DNA from: Burkholderiales bacterium
GTDB taxonomy: Bacteria > Pseudomonadota > Gammaproteobacteria > Burkholderiales > Burkholderiaceae_C
Direction: 5' to 3'
Assembly (NCBI GenBank): GCA_016191525.1
Contig: JACPOK010000019.1
Location: forward strand, 780,007-844,006
DNA: 64,000 bases
The translations under genes were made by a program, and so were the position numbers. The notes beneath the pieces are model-generated. The model saw only the letters and a program-made list of their open reading frames with translations, made no database searches and was not told the origin of the DNA. Position 1 is the first letter of the stretch. Every line of letters begins with the position of its first letter. Positions 36,914-45,795 of the stretch are shown here, piece after piece.

Positions 36914-37297
36914 CTAGGCCGCTTGCTGCGCCGTTCCGGGATCCGCAGGTTCCCTGCGGATCGACTCGCGGTCGCGGTGCTTCGGGTCGTGCAGCTTGCC
37001 CAGCGTGTGCTCCAGCGCATTGAACAGCTTGCGCGCCGCGCCACGGAACGCCTCATCCTGCGTGTCGGCGTGGTGGGTCACGGCGGCCGGGGGGTGGTTT
37101 GCGAGGCGAGCTTCCATCATGCAGCGCTTGTCGCCGCTGCCGGTTTTCGCGCCACCGGTTTCGTCGCTCAGTTGCACTTCGACGCGGGTGATGTCCCGGC
37201 CGAAGCGCGCCAGGCTTTCATTCAGCTGGGTTTGGGCCCAGCGCTCCAGGGCGTCGGTGTTCTCGATGCCGTTGCTGGTATTGACCTGGATTTGCAT
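36914..37297 (-). CDS. HPF/RaiA-family ribosome-associated protein
   Basis: A 127-residue protein. MQIQVNTSNGIENTDALERW, VEVQLSDETGG and DEAFRGAARKLFNALEHTLGKL match the short HPF/YfiA fold that binds 30S subunits in stationary phase or stress. It is a shorter, divergent paralogue rather than the main hibernation factor. Stop lies four bases from the converging esterase stop. Confidence 0.82.
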   Translation of the reverse strand: MQIQVNTSNGIENTDALERWAQTQLNESLARFGRDITRVEVQLSDETGGAKTGSGDKRCMMEARLANHPPAAVTHHADTQDEAFRGAARKLFNALEHTLGKLHDPKHRDRESIRREPADPGTAQQAA

Positions 37298-37403
37298 AAG
37301 GCTCCCTCTGCGATTGCGGTCACACCAGTGTGGACCGCCCCCGCACGCCGTGGCGTAGGACGTTGCGCCTTGTGCGCCCCGAGCCGGAGCGCCGCACTCC
37401 CGG

Positions 37404-37550
37404 TCAGGGCGCCTTGTTCTTGAGCTTGCCGCGCGGCGCCACCGACGTCATCGGCGGCATTGGGCGGTCTGATGCGATCTGCTTGGGCGGGGTATTGTCC
37501 TTCTTGGGTTTCTTGGACATCTTGTTGCTGCGCTGGTCGCCTTTTGCCAT
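37404..37550 (-). CDS. Small Lys-rich conserved protein
   Basis: A 48-residue protein, MAKGDQRSNKMSKKPKKDNT..., of a small basic family that I recognise as widespread in proteobacteria (start MAKG..RSN...KKPK) but functionally uncharacterised. GAGGAGAA lies six bases before the ATG. The charge suggests nucleic-acid or ribosome contact. Confidence 0.72.
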   Translation of the reverse strand: MAKGDQRSNKMSKKPKKDNTPPKQIASDRPMPPMTSVAPRGKLKNKAP

Positions 37551-37587
37551 GAAATTCTCCTCGAGTTCGAACCCGGATATTAGTGCA

Positions 37588-37776
37588 TCACTTGCGGCGG
37601 CGGCGCCAGGCCCACTGCCCCAGGAAGGCGATGCCCAGCGCCAGCGAGAACCAGCCCACCACGGCGGAGCCGGCGACGGCATCATGCAGGCCCGGCGACT
37701 GGATGAAGGCAGGGGAAACCAGCACGCCGGCGCCGATCAGCACCAGCACGATCCCCTTGAGCAGCAGGTCTTTCAG
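37588..37776 (-). CDS. Small membrane protein, possible CTG start
   Basis: The frame encodes about 62 residues with two transmembrane helices (LLLKGIVLVLIGAGVLVS, VVGWFSLALGIAFLGQW) and a basic RRRRK tail. No ATG occurs at its start: a CTG at 37776 overlaps the SRPBCC stop (CTGA), and a GTG at 37749 is the other option. The helix-like composition and position directly behind SRPBCC support a real gene. Unknown function. Confidence 0.55.
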   Translation of the reverse strand: MKDLLLKGIVLVLIGAGVLVSPAFIQSPGLHDAVAGSAVVGWFSLALGIAFLGQWAWRRRRK

Positions 37777-38243
37777 ACTTCGCCGCCGAATTTCTTGATC
37801 AGGTTGGCGATGTACTTGTCGACCAGCTTCTCGAATTCGCCCTCGACCACCGGCCCCACCACCATCTTCATGAGGCCGGGCAGGGGCAGGGTGATCTCGC
37901 CCTCGATCTTGAGCTCCAGCGCCGTGCTTTTCTTGTTGTCGGTGATTTTCCAGCTGCCGCCCACCAGCGCGTTGCCCACCCCGGGCACCGGCTTCCACAC
38001 CACCGAGCCCTTGGGTTTGCTGCTGGTGTATTTGCTGGCATAGATGGTCTGGATGTTCACCTGCGCGGTGCCCACCTTTTCCATCTCCCACTTGTAGACG
38101 CCGTCGCCCATGTCGGTGAGCTTTTCCACCTTGGGGAAAAACGAAACCGAAGTGGGCACATCCGACAGCACGTCGAATACGTCGGCGGCCTTGGCCTTGA
38201 CCTCGAATTCATAGCCCAGGTCGATGTTCACGGTGACTGCCAT
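37773..38243 (-). CDS. SRPBCC (CoxG-like) family protein
   Basis: A 156-residue START/Bet v1-like protein. EFEVKAKAADVFDVLSDVPTS, FFPKVEKL and LPLPGLMKMVVGPVVEGEFEKLV fit the CoxG/YndB-type ligand-binding fold. The ATG at 38243 has GGGGAG upstream. Ligand unknown; likely co-transcribed with the small membrane protein downstream. Confidence 0.85.
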   Translation of the reverse strand: MAVTVNIDLGYEFEVKAKAADVFDVLSDVPTSVSFFPKVEKLTDMGDGVYKWEMEKVGTAQVNIQTIYASKYTSSKPKGSVVWKPVPGVGNALVGGSWKITDNKKSTALELKIEGEITLPLPGLMKMVVGPVVEGEFEKLVDKYIANLIKKFGGEV

Positions 38244-38331
38244 GGAAGCTCCCCACTTATCCAGATGATGAGCAGCCATTTTGCCAGCGCTTAAGATGGC
38301 CGAACCCGGGCTTACCCGGCCAAGGCGGACG

Positions 38332-39552
38332 ATGGAGCACCTTGAGCTCGACTTGATGACGCCACGGGGTTTCGCGGTACGGGCGGGCGCGCCGCGCGCC
38401 GCGCAGTACCCGCTGGCACTCACTGCGGACGGCCGCCCCGTGTACGGCACCAGCCTGCAAAAGCCGCCGCCCAGCAGCATCAAGCGCCTGGGCATGATGG
38501 TCTATGACGACGAGGTGGAGCGCCAGCGGCGCCTGCTGGCCGACAGCGTGCTGGGCCAGCTGATGGTGGAAAAGCCCCGCCATGCGCAGCGCGCCGTGAC
38601 GCGGGTTTCACGCGGCATCCGCGCCTGGTGGATGCGCAAGTCGCCCGGGCTCACGCGCGGTGCGCTGGCAAAGCCGGTGGCCACCGCCCAGTCTTATGTG
38701 TATGGCGCCACCAGCTACGGGCGCCTGACGGGCGCGCCGATGCCGCTGGAAACCGACGTGACGGCCGACCTGCCCATGCTCAAGGGGATTGTCGAAGGCT
38801 GGCTGGCCGTGCTGGACGGGAAATACCTGCCCAAGGTGATGAGCCTGCAGGACTATTTCGGCCGCATATTCAAGGCGCTCGGCCCCAGCGATTCGCTGCC
38901 TTCGGCCGAAACCGCGCGCTACGAGCTGATGCTGCGCAAGGTGCGGCCGGGCTGGTATGACGATGTGCACCTGCGGGGCCGGGAGAACCTGGCGGTGCAC
39001 CAGAAGAAGATGATGGAGAAGAACATCCCCGGCTACAAAAGCAAGCCGCTCAGCGTGAGCTTCCTGCCGGGGCTCATCACGCCTGACTTCACGATCGCGG
39101 TGGCGGCGCCATTGGCGCGGGCGGGCCTGGACCTGGGCTCATTGCACCTGGAAGGGCGCAACCGCGGCACGGACATGTTCCTGACCAACGCCACCGAGAT
39201 GGACGACAGTTTCCGGCGCAGCCTGGGCAAGCACAACCTGAACTTCAGCGCCAGCGCCTCGGGCACGACGGCCACCATTTTCGCCTCGGCCGCGGTGTTC
39301 GCCAACCTGGAGAACTGGACGATGGAGGACAAGAAGGAGTTCGTGCTTGCCTGCCTGTCCTACCTGGTGGCGGGCGGCATGCACACCTGCCACGAGGTCT
39401 TCTGGACCGCGCGGCTGCTGGGCGTGCCCTACGTCGACGGAAAGTACGCCGAGATGATGCCGCGCACCTTCATGCAGTCGCCCGACTACGCGAAGTGGTC
39501 GGGCGAGTTCTGGGAATTCGCGCGCGGCGACCGCGTCGCCGTCAGGGGCTGA
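38332..39552 (+). CDS. Unrecognised ~406-residue protein
   Basis: A soluble protein with several conserved-looking segments: a region about 115-200 containing YVYGATSYGRLTGAPMPLET, a Gly/Thr-rich TIFASAAVFANL segment, and a C-terminal HTCHEVFWTARLLGVPYVDG. I do not recognise a family. Two His and a Cys in the last motif could bind metal, but this is a guess. Start chosen at ATG 38332; other in-frame starts exist 35 bases upstream. Diverges from the SRPBCC gene. Confidence 0.7.
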   Translation: MEHLELDLMTPRGFAVRAGAPRAAQYPLALTADGRPVYGTSLQKPPPSSIKRLGMMVYDDEVERQRRLLADSVLGQLMVEKPRHAQRAVTRVSRGIRAWWMRKSPGLTRGALAKPVATAQSYVYGATSYGRLTGAPMPLETDVTADLPMLKGIVEGWLAVLDGKYLPKVMSLQDYFGRIFKALGPSDSLPSAETARYELMLRKVRPGWYDDVHLRGRENLAVHQKKMMEKNIPGYKSKPLSVSFLPGLITPDFTIAVAAPLARAGLDLGSLHLEGRNRGTDMFLTNATEMDDSFRRSLGKHNLNFSASASGTTATIFASAAVFANLENWTMEDKKEFVLACLSYLVAGGMHTCHEVFWTARLLGVPYVDGKYAEMMPRTFMQSPDYAKWSGEFWEFARGDRVAVRG

Positions 39553-39562
39553 AGGCGCTGCT

Positions 39563-39910
39563 TCAGGCGGCCTTGCGCTGGGCTGCTGCTTCGGCCAGGG
39601 CGGCCGCGCGGCCGACGGCCACGGTGGCCACTTGCACCATCGTGTTCACGGCGACTTCGGCGCCGCTGGCCGACAGCTGCAGGCCCTTGCTGTAATAGCC
39701 GGCGACAACCTTCTGCGCGTGGGCGGCGTTCTTGCGCACTTCGGGCTTGAGCTGGGGCGCAGATTCCTTCAGCGCCGCGTTCCAGCGCTGGGCCAGGGCG
39801 TCGCCCAGGCGCTCGCCGCCGTCGCGGTAGGAGTCGATCAGGGTGCGGGCCGTGCTGTCGAAGGCATCGATGGCACTGGTGGCGGCGGTGGAGAATTGGC
39901 TGGTGTTCAT
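39563..39910 (-). CDS. Phasin-like protein
   Basis: A 115-residue Ala-rich helical protein, MNTSQFSTAATSAIDAFDS..., resembling phasin-type PHA-granule proteins in composition and length, without a firm motif. No phaC or phaP neighbour. Low certainty. Confidence 0.6.
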   Translation of the reverse strand: MNTSQFSTAATSAIDAFDSTARTLIDSYRDGGERLGDALAQRWNAALKESAPQLKPEVRKNAAHAQKVVAGYYSKGLQLSASGAEVAVNTMVQVATVAVGRAAALAEAAAQRKAA

Positions 39911-40095
39911 GTGCTGTCCTTGCGGGTTGATGGGGCCATTGTCCCGGGGCCTTGTAGGGCGGGCGACCTAAATCCGGCCCATTTCCTAGAGCGGCATGCC
40001 TAGCGCAAATCCGGTTGTCGCGTGCGCCAGCAGGAATTACTCAAAGGTGTTAACTTCCGGCCCATCAACGCCCGAGCGCACGAAAACGACACCCC

Positions 40096-41649
40096 ATGAG
40101 CAGACTGCAAGAAGCCCTGAATGCGCTGGGCCCCGAACGCCTGAAGGGCATACGCCGCGGCATCGAGAAGGAAAGCCTGCGCGCGACCGAAGCCGGCGGC
40201 CTGTCGGCGACGCCGCATCCCACCGCGCTGGGCTCGGCGTTGACGCACCCGCACATCACCACCGACTACAGCGAATCGCAGCTGGAGCTGATCACCGGCG
40301 TGCATGCCACGCCCGAAACCTGCCTGGAAGAGCTGATGCAGGTGCACCAGTTCACCTACCGGGCGCTGGGCGATGAGCTGATGTGGGTGAGCAGCATGCC
40401 GTGCAACCTGCCGGCCGATGAAACCATCCCGATCGGCCGCTACGGGCCCTCCAATGTGGGGCGCGCCAAGAGCGTGTACCGCATGGGGCTGGCGCACCGC
40501 TATGGCCGCCGCATGCAGACCATCTCGGGCATCCACTACAACTGGTCGCTGCCCGGCGTGAGCAATGAAGGCTATTTCGCGCTGATCCGCAACTTCCGCC
40601 GCCACGCTTTCCTGCTGCTGTACCTGTTCGGCGCTTCGCCGGCCGTGTGTTCCAGCTTCGTGGCGGGGCGCCAGCACGAGCTGGAGTCGCTCACGCCGCA
40701 CACCATGTACATGCCCTACGGCACCTCGCTGCGCATGGGGCGGCTGGGTTACCAGAGCGATGCGCAGGCCAGCCTGGCCGTGAGCTACAACAGCCTGGAC
40801 GGCTATGCCGGCTCGCTGCATGAAGCGCTGACCCGGCCCTACCCGCCCTACGAGGCCACGGGCATCATGAACCCGGGCGGTGAATACAACCAGCTGGCCA
40901 CCAGCCTGCTGCAGATCGAGAACGAGTTCTACGGCACCATCCGCCCGAAGCGCGTCATCAAGCCGGGCGAGCGCCCGCTGCATGCGCTGCGCGAGCGCGG
41001 CGTGGAGTACGTCGAAGTGCGCCTGCTCGACCTGGACCCGTTCGTGCCCGTTGGCATCAAGGCCCAGACACTGCGCTTCATCGACGTGTTCCTGCTGCAC
41101 TGCCTGCTGTCGGAAAGCCCGCCCGACTCGCCGCAGGAGATCGCGGCGATGGCGCGCAACCAGCACAAGACCGCGGCTTACGGCCGCGAGCCCGGCCTGC
41201 TGCTGGAGCGCGGCGAAGAGCAGGTCTCGCTGGCCGCCTGGGGCGCGGAGCTGGTGCAGTCGTTCGCGCCGATCGCCGCCTCGCTGGACGCCACCCACGG
41301 CACAACCGACTACACCGATGCGCTGCGCTCCGCGCAGGCGCTGCTGGCCGAGCCGGACCTGCTGCCCTCGGCGCGCGTGCTGGCGGCCATGGCGCGCGAC
41401 CACGAAAATTCGTTCACCGGGTTTGCCCGCGCGCAGTCGCAGCAGACCAAGGACAAGCTGCTGGGCCTGCCCTACGGCACCGCACTGAACAAGAAGCTGG
41501 AGGCCATGGCCCAGCGCTCGGTGCAGGACCAGAAGGACATCGAGGCGGCCGACACCATGCCGTTCGAGATCTACCGCCAGCAATACGTGTCGGCCGAGCG
41601 CCTGGGCCTGACGCGCACGGCCATCGCCCCCGCGTTGGCCGCCGTCTAG
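40096..41649 (+). CDS. gshA: Glutamate-cysteine ligase
   Basis: A 517-residue class I (E. coli-type) enzyme joining Glu and Cys, the first step of glutathione synthesis. GIEKESLR, TTDYSESQLELITGVH, WVSSMPCNLP and ISGIHYNWSLP are signatures. No gshB nearby. Upstream gap 39911-40095 carries no other gene. Confidence 0.96.
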   Translation: MSRLQEALNALGPERLKGIRRGIEKESLRATEAGGLSATPHPTALGSALTHPHITTDYSESQLELITGVHATPETCLEELMQVHQFTYRALGDELMWVSSMPCNLPADETIPIGRYGPSNVGRAKSVYRMGLAHRYGRRMQTISGIHYNWSLPGVSNEGYFALIRNFRRHAFLLLYLFGASPAVCSSFVAGRQHELESLTPHTMYMPYGTSLRMGRLGYQSDAQASLAVSYNSLDGYAGSLHEALTRPYPPYEATGIMNPGGEYNQLATSLLQIENEFYGTIRPKRVIKPGERPLHALRERGVEYVEVRLLDLDPFVPVGIKAQTLRFIDVFLLHCLLSESPPDSPQEIAAMARNQHKTAAYGREPGLLLERGEEQVSLAAWGAELVQSFAPIAASLDATHGTTDYTDALRSAQALLAEPDLLPSARVLAAMARDHENSFTGFARAQSQQTKDKLLGLPYGTALNKKLEAMAQRSVQDQKDIEAADTMPFEIYRQQYVSAERLGLTRTAIAPALAAV

Positions 41650-41763
41650 GCGGCTCATCCGTCGCCAATGGCTGGGCCCGGATTGGGCCCCAGTCCTACG
41701 TGTGCGGGGCCGCCCCGGCCGCAAAGTCGAGGCGTGACAAAACCCCGCCTCCGGAGCCCCCAA

Positions 41764-42288
41764 ATGAAAAACCTCAACACCAGCCTTTGCGCCACCGCGC
41801 TCGCCATTGCCGCCGTCATGGCCGCGGGCCCTGCCTTTGCCAAGCACGATGACGATGGCCACGGCCGCGGCAACGACAAGCACGAGCAGAAGCACGAGCA
41901 GAAGGCCGAGAAAAAATTTGAAAAGCAGGAGCGCAAGGCCGAGAAGCGGCAGGACCGCGAAGACGTGAAGGTCGGCGCTTTCTTCAACGACCAGCACCGC
42001 ACCTACGTGCGCACCTACTACACCGGCCACTACGGCAACGGCCGCAGCTGCCCCCCCGGCCTGGCGAAAAAGGACAACGGCTGCCTGCCCCCGGGCCAGG
42101 CGCGCCACTGGGCGGCCGGCCAGCCGCTGCCACGCACGGTGACGTATTACGCCGTGCCCCAGCCCGTGGTTGTGCAACTGCCCGCCGCGCCTTATGGCTA
42201 CCGCTATGTGCGCGTGGGCAACGACATCCTGCTGCTCTCCCCGCAAAGCAGCCTGATCATCGACGTGATCCAGGGCGTGTTCGGCTAA
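41764..42288 (+). CDS. RcnB/CigR-like periplasmic protein
   Basis: A 174-residue exported protein: signal peptide ([16 protein letters not shown]), then His/Asp-rich [19 protein letters not shown] and Lys/Glu repeats, a [20 protein letters not shown] motif as in CigR, and the RcnB-like [12 protein letters not shown] end. RcnB affects nickel/cobalt tolerance and CigR is a Salmonella anti-virulence protein; which role applies is unclear. Confidence 0.8.
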   Translation: MKNLNTSLCATALAIAAVMAAGPAFAKHDDDGHGRGNDKHEQKHEQKAEKKFEKQERKAEKRQDREDVKVGAFFNDQHRTYVRTYYTGHYGNGRSCPPGLAKKDNGCLPPGQARHWAAGQPLPRTVTYYAVPQPVVVQLPAAPYGYRYVRVGNDILLLSPQSSLIIDVIQGVFG

Positions 42289-42310
42289 AAAGCCGCGGCC
42301 TGCTCGTAAG

Positions 42311-42339
42311 ATCGGGGTTCCCATCCAAGGAACCCCGAT
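42311..42339 (+). promoter_or_regulatory. Hairpin covering the ribosome-binding site
   Basis: ATCGGGGTTCC (42311-42321) and GGAACCCCGAT (42329-42339) pair perfectly over 11 bases with a 7-base loop. The right arm contains the AGG ribosome site and the first two bases of the ATG at 42338. This would block initiation when folded, as in RNA thermometers or ligand-controlled leaders. Confidence 0.6.
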
Positions 42340-43273
42340 GAGCGAAATTCTTCCGGCACTTGAAGTGCTGCCCCGCGACCTGTCGGCCTGGCGCAAGGGC
42401 AATACAGGCGTTGACTACGTCCACCGGTTTGACTCGGGCAAGCCCGGCCCGCACGTGCTGGTCAATGCGCTGACCCACGGCAACGAGTTTTGCGGCATGT
42501 CGGCGGCGGTGAACCTGCTCGAGACCGGCGTGCGGCCTCTGATCGGCGTGCTCACGGTGAGCTTTGCCAACGTGGCGGCTTACGAATCATTCGACATCGA
42601 AAACCCCTTCGAGAGCCGCCAGCTGGTGCACAACATGAACCGCATCTGGTCGCCCGAATGGCTGGATGGCCCCGAGGACAGCCCCGAGTTGCGCCGCGCG
42701 CGCGACATGCGCGACGTGGTGGAAGCGGCCGACCACATCCTGGACATCCACTCCACTTCGCAGGACGTGGTTCCCTTCTGGGTGTACCCCGCCCATGAGC
42801 GCAACGCTGCCGTGGCGCTGGCCATCGGCCGGCCCTCGGTGCACCTGGTCATGCCCAACGGCCTGGGCTCGGGCACGCCGCTGATCCAGTACGGGCCGCA
42901 CGGCACCGCGACGGGCAAGGGCAGCGCGCTGGTGGCCGAATGCGGCCAGCACTTCAAGCATGAAAGCAGCGCGCTGGCGATCAAGGTGGCGCGCGACTTT
43001 GTTGCGCACTTCGGCCTGATGGAGCGCGAATCGCCCCCCGCGCGCGTGCCGCAGCGCCGCTTCGAGCTGCTGCAGACGCGCATGGTCAAGACGCCGGAGT
43101 TCCGCTTTGTGCGGCCCGTGCTGGGCTTTGAAACCTTTGCCAGGGACGAACTCATCGCTACCGACGGGCCCGACGAGATCCGCTCGCCCTGCGACGGCTG
43201 CACCATCCTCATGCCCACCCGCGAGCCCATCGTGGGCCGCGAGGCGGTGTACCTGTCGCGCCCGATGGCCTGA
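42338..43273 (+). CDS. Succinylglutamate desuccinylase/aspartoacylase-family hydrolase
   Basis: A 311-residue zinc amidohydrolase of the M14-like AstE/ASPA group. ALTHGNEFCG carries the HxxE zinc ligands, DIHSTSQ the third ligand region, and SRQLVHNMNRIW the substrate Asn-Arg motif. It probably cleaves an N-acyl amino acid; not in an ast operon. The start is held in a hairpin. Converges on the Bug/M20/Rieske operon. Confidence 0.87.
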   Translation: MSEILPALEVLPRDLSAWRKGNTGVDYVHRFDSGKPGPHVLVNALTHGNEFCGMSAAVNLLETGVRPLIGVLTVSFANVAAYESFDIENPFESRQLVHNMNRIWSPEWLDGPEDSPELRRARDMRDVVEAADHILDIHSTSQDVVPFWVYPAHERNAAVALAIGRPSVHLVMPNGLGSGTPLIQYGPHGTATGKGSALVAECGQHFKHESSALAIKVARDFVAHFGLMERESPPARVPQRRFELLQTRMVKTPEFRFVRPVLGFETFARDELIATDGPDEIRSPCDGCTILMPTREPIVGREAVYLSRPMA

Positions 43274-43291
43274 GGCGCCGGTGCCGGGCGC

Positions 43292-44275
43292 CTATTCGGC
43301 CTTGATGTTGGCTTCCTTCACCACGCGCGCGTTGGCCGCGTGTTCGGCCTGGATGGTGGCCGCGAACTGCGCCGGCGTACTGGCAATGACCACGTTGTCC
43401 AGCTTGCGCAACTTTTCCTGCGTCTCTTTCTCGGCCAGCACCTTGTTGATCTCGGTATTCAGCCGCCGCACCACGTCGGGCGGCGTGCCCGCGGGCGCAT
43501 AAACGCCGAACAGCGAGGTGAGGTTGGCTTCGGGGTAGCCCAGCTCGGCCAGCGTGGGCACCTGGGCCATGGTGGGCAGCCGCTGCGGCGCGGCCACGGC
43601 CAACACGCGCAGCTTGCCTTGGTCGATGAGCCCGTTGATGCTGGCCAGCGGGTTGGCCAGCAGCACGTCGAACTGGCCGCCCGCCGCGTCGGTAATCAGC
43701 TGGCTGCCACCCTTGTACGGCACGTGCAGCAGGTCGGCACCCGATTTGCGGCGCAGCTGCTCCAGCATCACGTGGCCCAGCGTGCCGAAGCCCGAGGTGG
43801 CCACGCTCACCTTGCCGGGCTGCGCCCTGGCCATGGCCACCAGGTCGGCGAAGGTCTTGCCCTTGAAGGCGGAAGTGGCCAGCACATAGACCGGCGAATA
43901 CATCACGGTGGCCACCGGCACGAAATCCTTGATCGGGTCGTACGGCACTTTCATGATGTGCGGGTTCAGCGTCAGCGGGCTGATGGCGGCAAAGCCCAGC
44001 GTGTAGCCGTCTTCCGGTGCCTTGGACACGGCGTCCATGCCCATGGTGCCGCCGGCACCGGCCTTGTTGTCCACCACCACCGGGTGGCCCAGTGCGGGCG
44101 CCAGCCGTTCGGCCAGCAGGCGCGCCACGGCGTCGGTGACGCCGCCGGCCGGGTAGGGCACCACGATCTTGACGGGCTTGGCTGGCCAGGCGGCCTGCGC
44201 CCATACGCGCGGCGCGATGCCCGCCACGGCGATGCCCGAGAGAGCCCAGCGCAGGGCCGTGCGGCGTGTTGTCAT
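43292..44275 (-). CDS. Bug-family tricarboxylate-type receptor (second)
   Basis: A 327-residue periplasmic binding protein with a Tat-like signal (RRTALRWALSGIAVAG) and the Bug pattern PVKIVVPYPAGGVTDAVARL and VVDNKAGAGGTMG. Bug proteins deliver carboxylates to tripartite tricarboxylate transporters. ATGA overlap with M20. Its ligand may be the operon's substrate. Confidence 0.92.
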   Translation of the reverse strand: MTTRRTALRWALSGIAVAGIAPRVWAQAAWPAKPVKIVVPYPAGGVTDAVARLLAERLAPALGHPVVVDNKAGAGGTMGMDAVSKAPEDGYTLGFAAISPLTLNPHIMKVPYDPIKDFVPVATVMYSPVYVLATSAFKGKTFADLVAMARAQPGKVSVATSGFGTLGHVMLEQLRRKSGADLLHVPYKGGSQLITDAAGGQFDVLLANPLASINGLIDQGKLRVLAVAAPQRLPTMAQVPTLAELGYPEANLTSLFGVYAPAGTPPDVVRRLNTEINKVLAEKETQEKLRKLDNVVIASTPAQFAATIQAEHAANARVVKEANIKAE

Positions 44276-45468
44276 GCGGCCACCTCCTTGTCGAACCACC
44301 GGCGCGCCAGCTTGTCCCAGAAGCCGGCGCCCAGGCCCAGGATGTCATCGTTGAAATCGTAGGCGGCGTTGTGCAGGTTGACGCCCGGCTTGCCGCCGCT
44401 GCCGTTGCCGATGAAGCCATAGCAGCCCGGCACCTTTTCCAGCATGAAGCCGAAATCTTCCGCCGTCATGGCGGGCAGCACGTCGGCATGGGCGTTGCGC
44501 GGGCCCACCACGTCGGCCATCACACCGGCCATGAAGCGCGCCTCTCTGGCGTGGTTGACGGTGGTGGGGTAGCCGGGCTTGATGATCACTTCGGCCGTGG
44601 CGTTGTGCGCGGCCGCCACGTGCGAGGCGATGCGCTCTATGCCCTGCACCAGGCTAAGCAGCGTGGCTTCGCCCAGCGTGCGGCAGGTGCCGTAGATGGC
44701 CGCCTCGTCGGGGATGATGTTTTCCACCGTGCCCGAATCGATCCTGCCTACCGTGAGCACGGCGCTGTCCAGCGGGTCGACCGTGCGCGACACCAGCAAT
44801 TGCAGCTGGCCCACGATGGCGCAGGCGATGGGAATGGGGTCCACCGTGGTGTGCGGCTGGGCCGCGTGGCCGCCCTTGCCTCGGATGCGCACCTCGAAGC
44901 GGTTGGCCGAGGCCATGATGGGACCCACCCGCACGCCCATCTGGCCGGCGGGCAGGGCGGGCCAGTTGTGCAGGGCGAACACGGCCCGCACCGGAAAGCG
45001 CTCGAACAATCCTTCTTCCATCATCAGCCGCGCGCCCGCTCCGCCTTCTTCGCCGGGCTGGAAGATGAAGTGCACCGTGCCGTCGAAATCGGGCTTTGAG
45101 GAAAGCAGGGTGGCCGCGCCCAGCAGCATGGTGGTGTGCCCGTCGTGGCCGCACGCATGCATGCGGCCGGGGTGGGTGCTGGCGTGGCCGAAGGAATTGA
45201 CCTCTTGCACCGGCAGCGCATCCATGTCGGCGCGCAGGCCGATGGCGCGCGCGGGGTCGGCCGCGTTGGGCCCCTTGCCGCGCAGGGTGGCCACCACGCC
45301 CGTCTTGCCCAGGCCGCGGTGCACCGGCAGGCCCAGCGCGGTGAGGTAGGCGGCCACCTGGTCCGAGGTGCGCGTTTCCTCGAACTTCAGTTCGGGGTGG
45401 GCGTGCAGGTCGCGGCGCAGGCTGATGAGCTTGCCCAGGTAGGGCGTGATGTCAGGGCTGGTTTTCAT
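44272..45468 (-). CDS. M20-family amidohydrolase (hippurate hydrolase-like)
   Basis: A 398-residue zinc aminoacylase. LRADMDALPV, MHACGHDGHTTMLLGAA and FIFQPGEEGGAGARLM are metal-binding signatures; AEDFGFML near the C-terminus fits. It removes acyl groups from N-acyl amino acids such as hippurate, but the exact substrate is unknown. Lies between the ferredoxin and Bug genes. Confidence 0.92.
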   Translation of the reverse strand: MKTSPDITPYLGKLISLRRDLHAHPELKFEETRTSDQVAAYLTALGLPVHRGLGKTGVVATLRGKGPNAADPARAIGLRADMDALPVQEVNSFGHASTHPGRMHACGHDGHTTMLLGAATLLSSKPDFDGTVHFIFQPGEEGGAGARLMMEEGLFERFPVRAVFALHNWPALPAGQMGVRVGPIMASANRFEVRIRGKGGHAAQPHTTVDPIPIACAIVGQLQLLVSRTVDPLDSAVLTVGRIDSGTVENIIPDEAAIYGTCRTLGEATLLSLVQGIERIASHVAAAHNATAEVIIKPGYPTTVNHAREARFMAGVMADVVGPRNAHADVLPAMTAEDFGFMLEKVPGCYGFIGNGSGGKPGVNLHNAAYDFNDDILGLGAGFWDKLARRWFDKEVAA

Positions 45469-45515
45469 GGCCCGGCCATCTTAGTGCGGCTGCCCGCGCC
45501 GCGCTGAAACAATGG

Positions 45516-45788
45516 CTACAGGTCCAGGACCAGTACGGCACTCCTGCTGCGCGAGATACAGGGGCAGAACCGGTCGTTGGCAGCATGCTCATCCGGCGTG
45601 AGGTACGTGTCCCAGTGCTCGGGCTCGCCCTGAAGCACGCGGGTGACGCAGGTGCCGCACACGCCCTGCCCGCAGGAGCTTGCAACGTCGACGCCCGCGT
45701 CACGCAGCACGTCCAGCACCGACTCCTCACGCCCGACCGGCAGCAGCCTCCCGGACCGCGCCAGCTTCACCGTGAATTCCCCTTCCAC
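45516..45788 (-). CDS. Stand-alone ferredoxin domain of a PDR-type reductase
   Basis: A 90-residue [2Fe-2S] protein: SSCGQGVCGTC and FCPCISRS supply the four ligands. It closely resembles the C-terminal domain of phthalate-dioxygenase/vanillate-demethylase reductases, normally fused to a ~220-residue FMN/NADH part, which is absent here and upstream in the operon. It may need an external reductase. It starts 7 bases after the Rieske stop. Confidence 0.88.
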   Translation of the reverse strand: MEGEFTVKLARSGRLLPVGREESVLDVLRDAGVDVASSCGQGVCGTCVTRVLQGEPEHWDTYLTPDEHAANDRFCPCISRSRSAVLVLDL

Positions 45789-45795
45789 GATGCCT

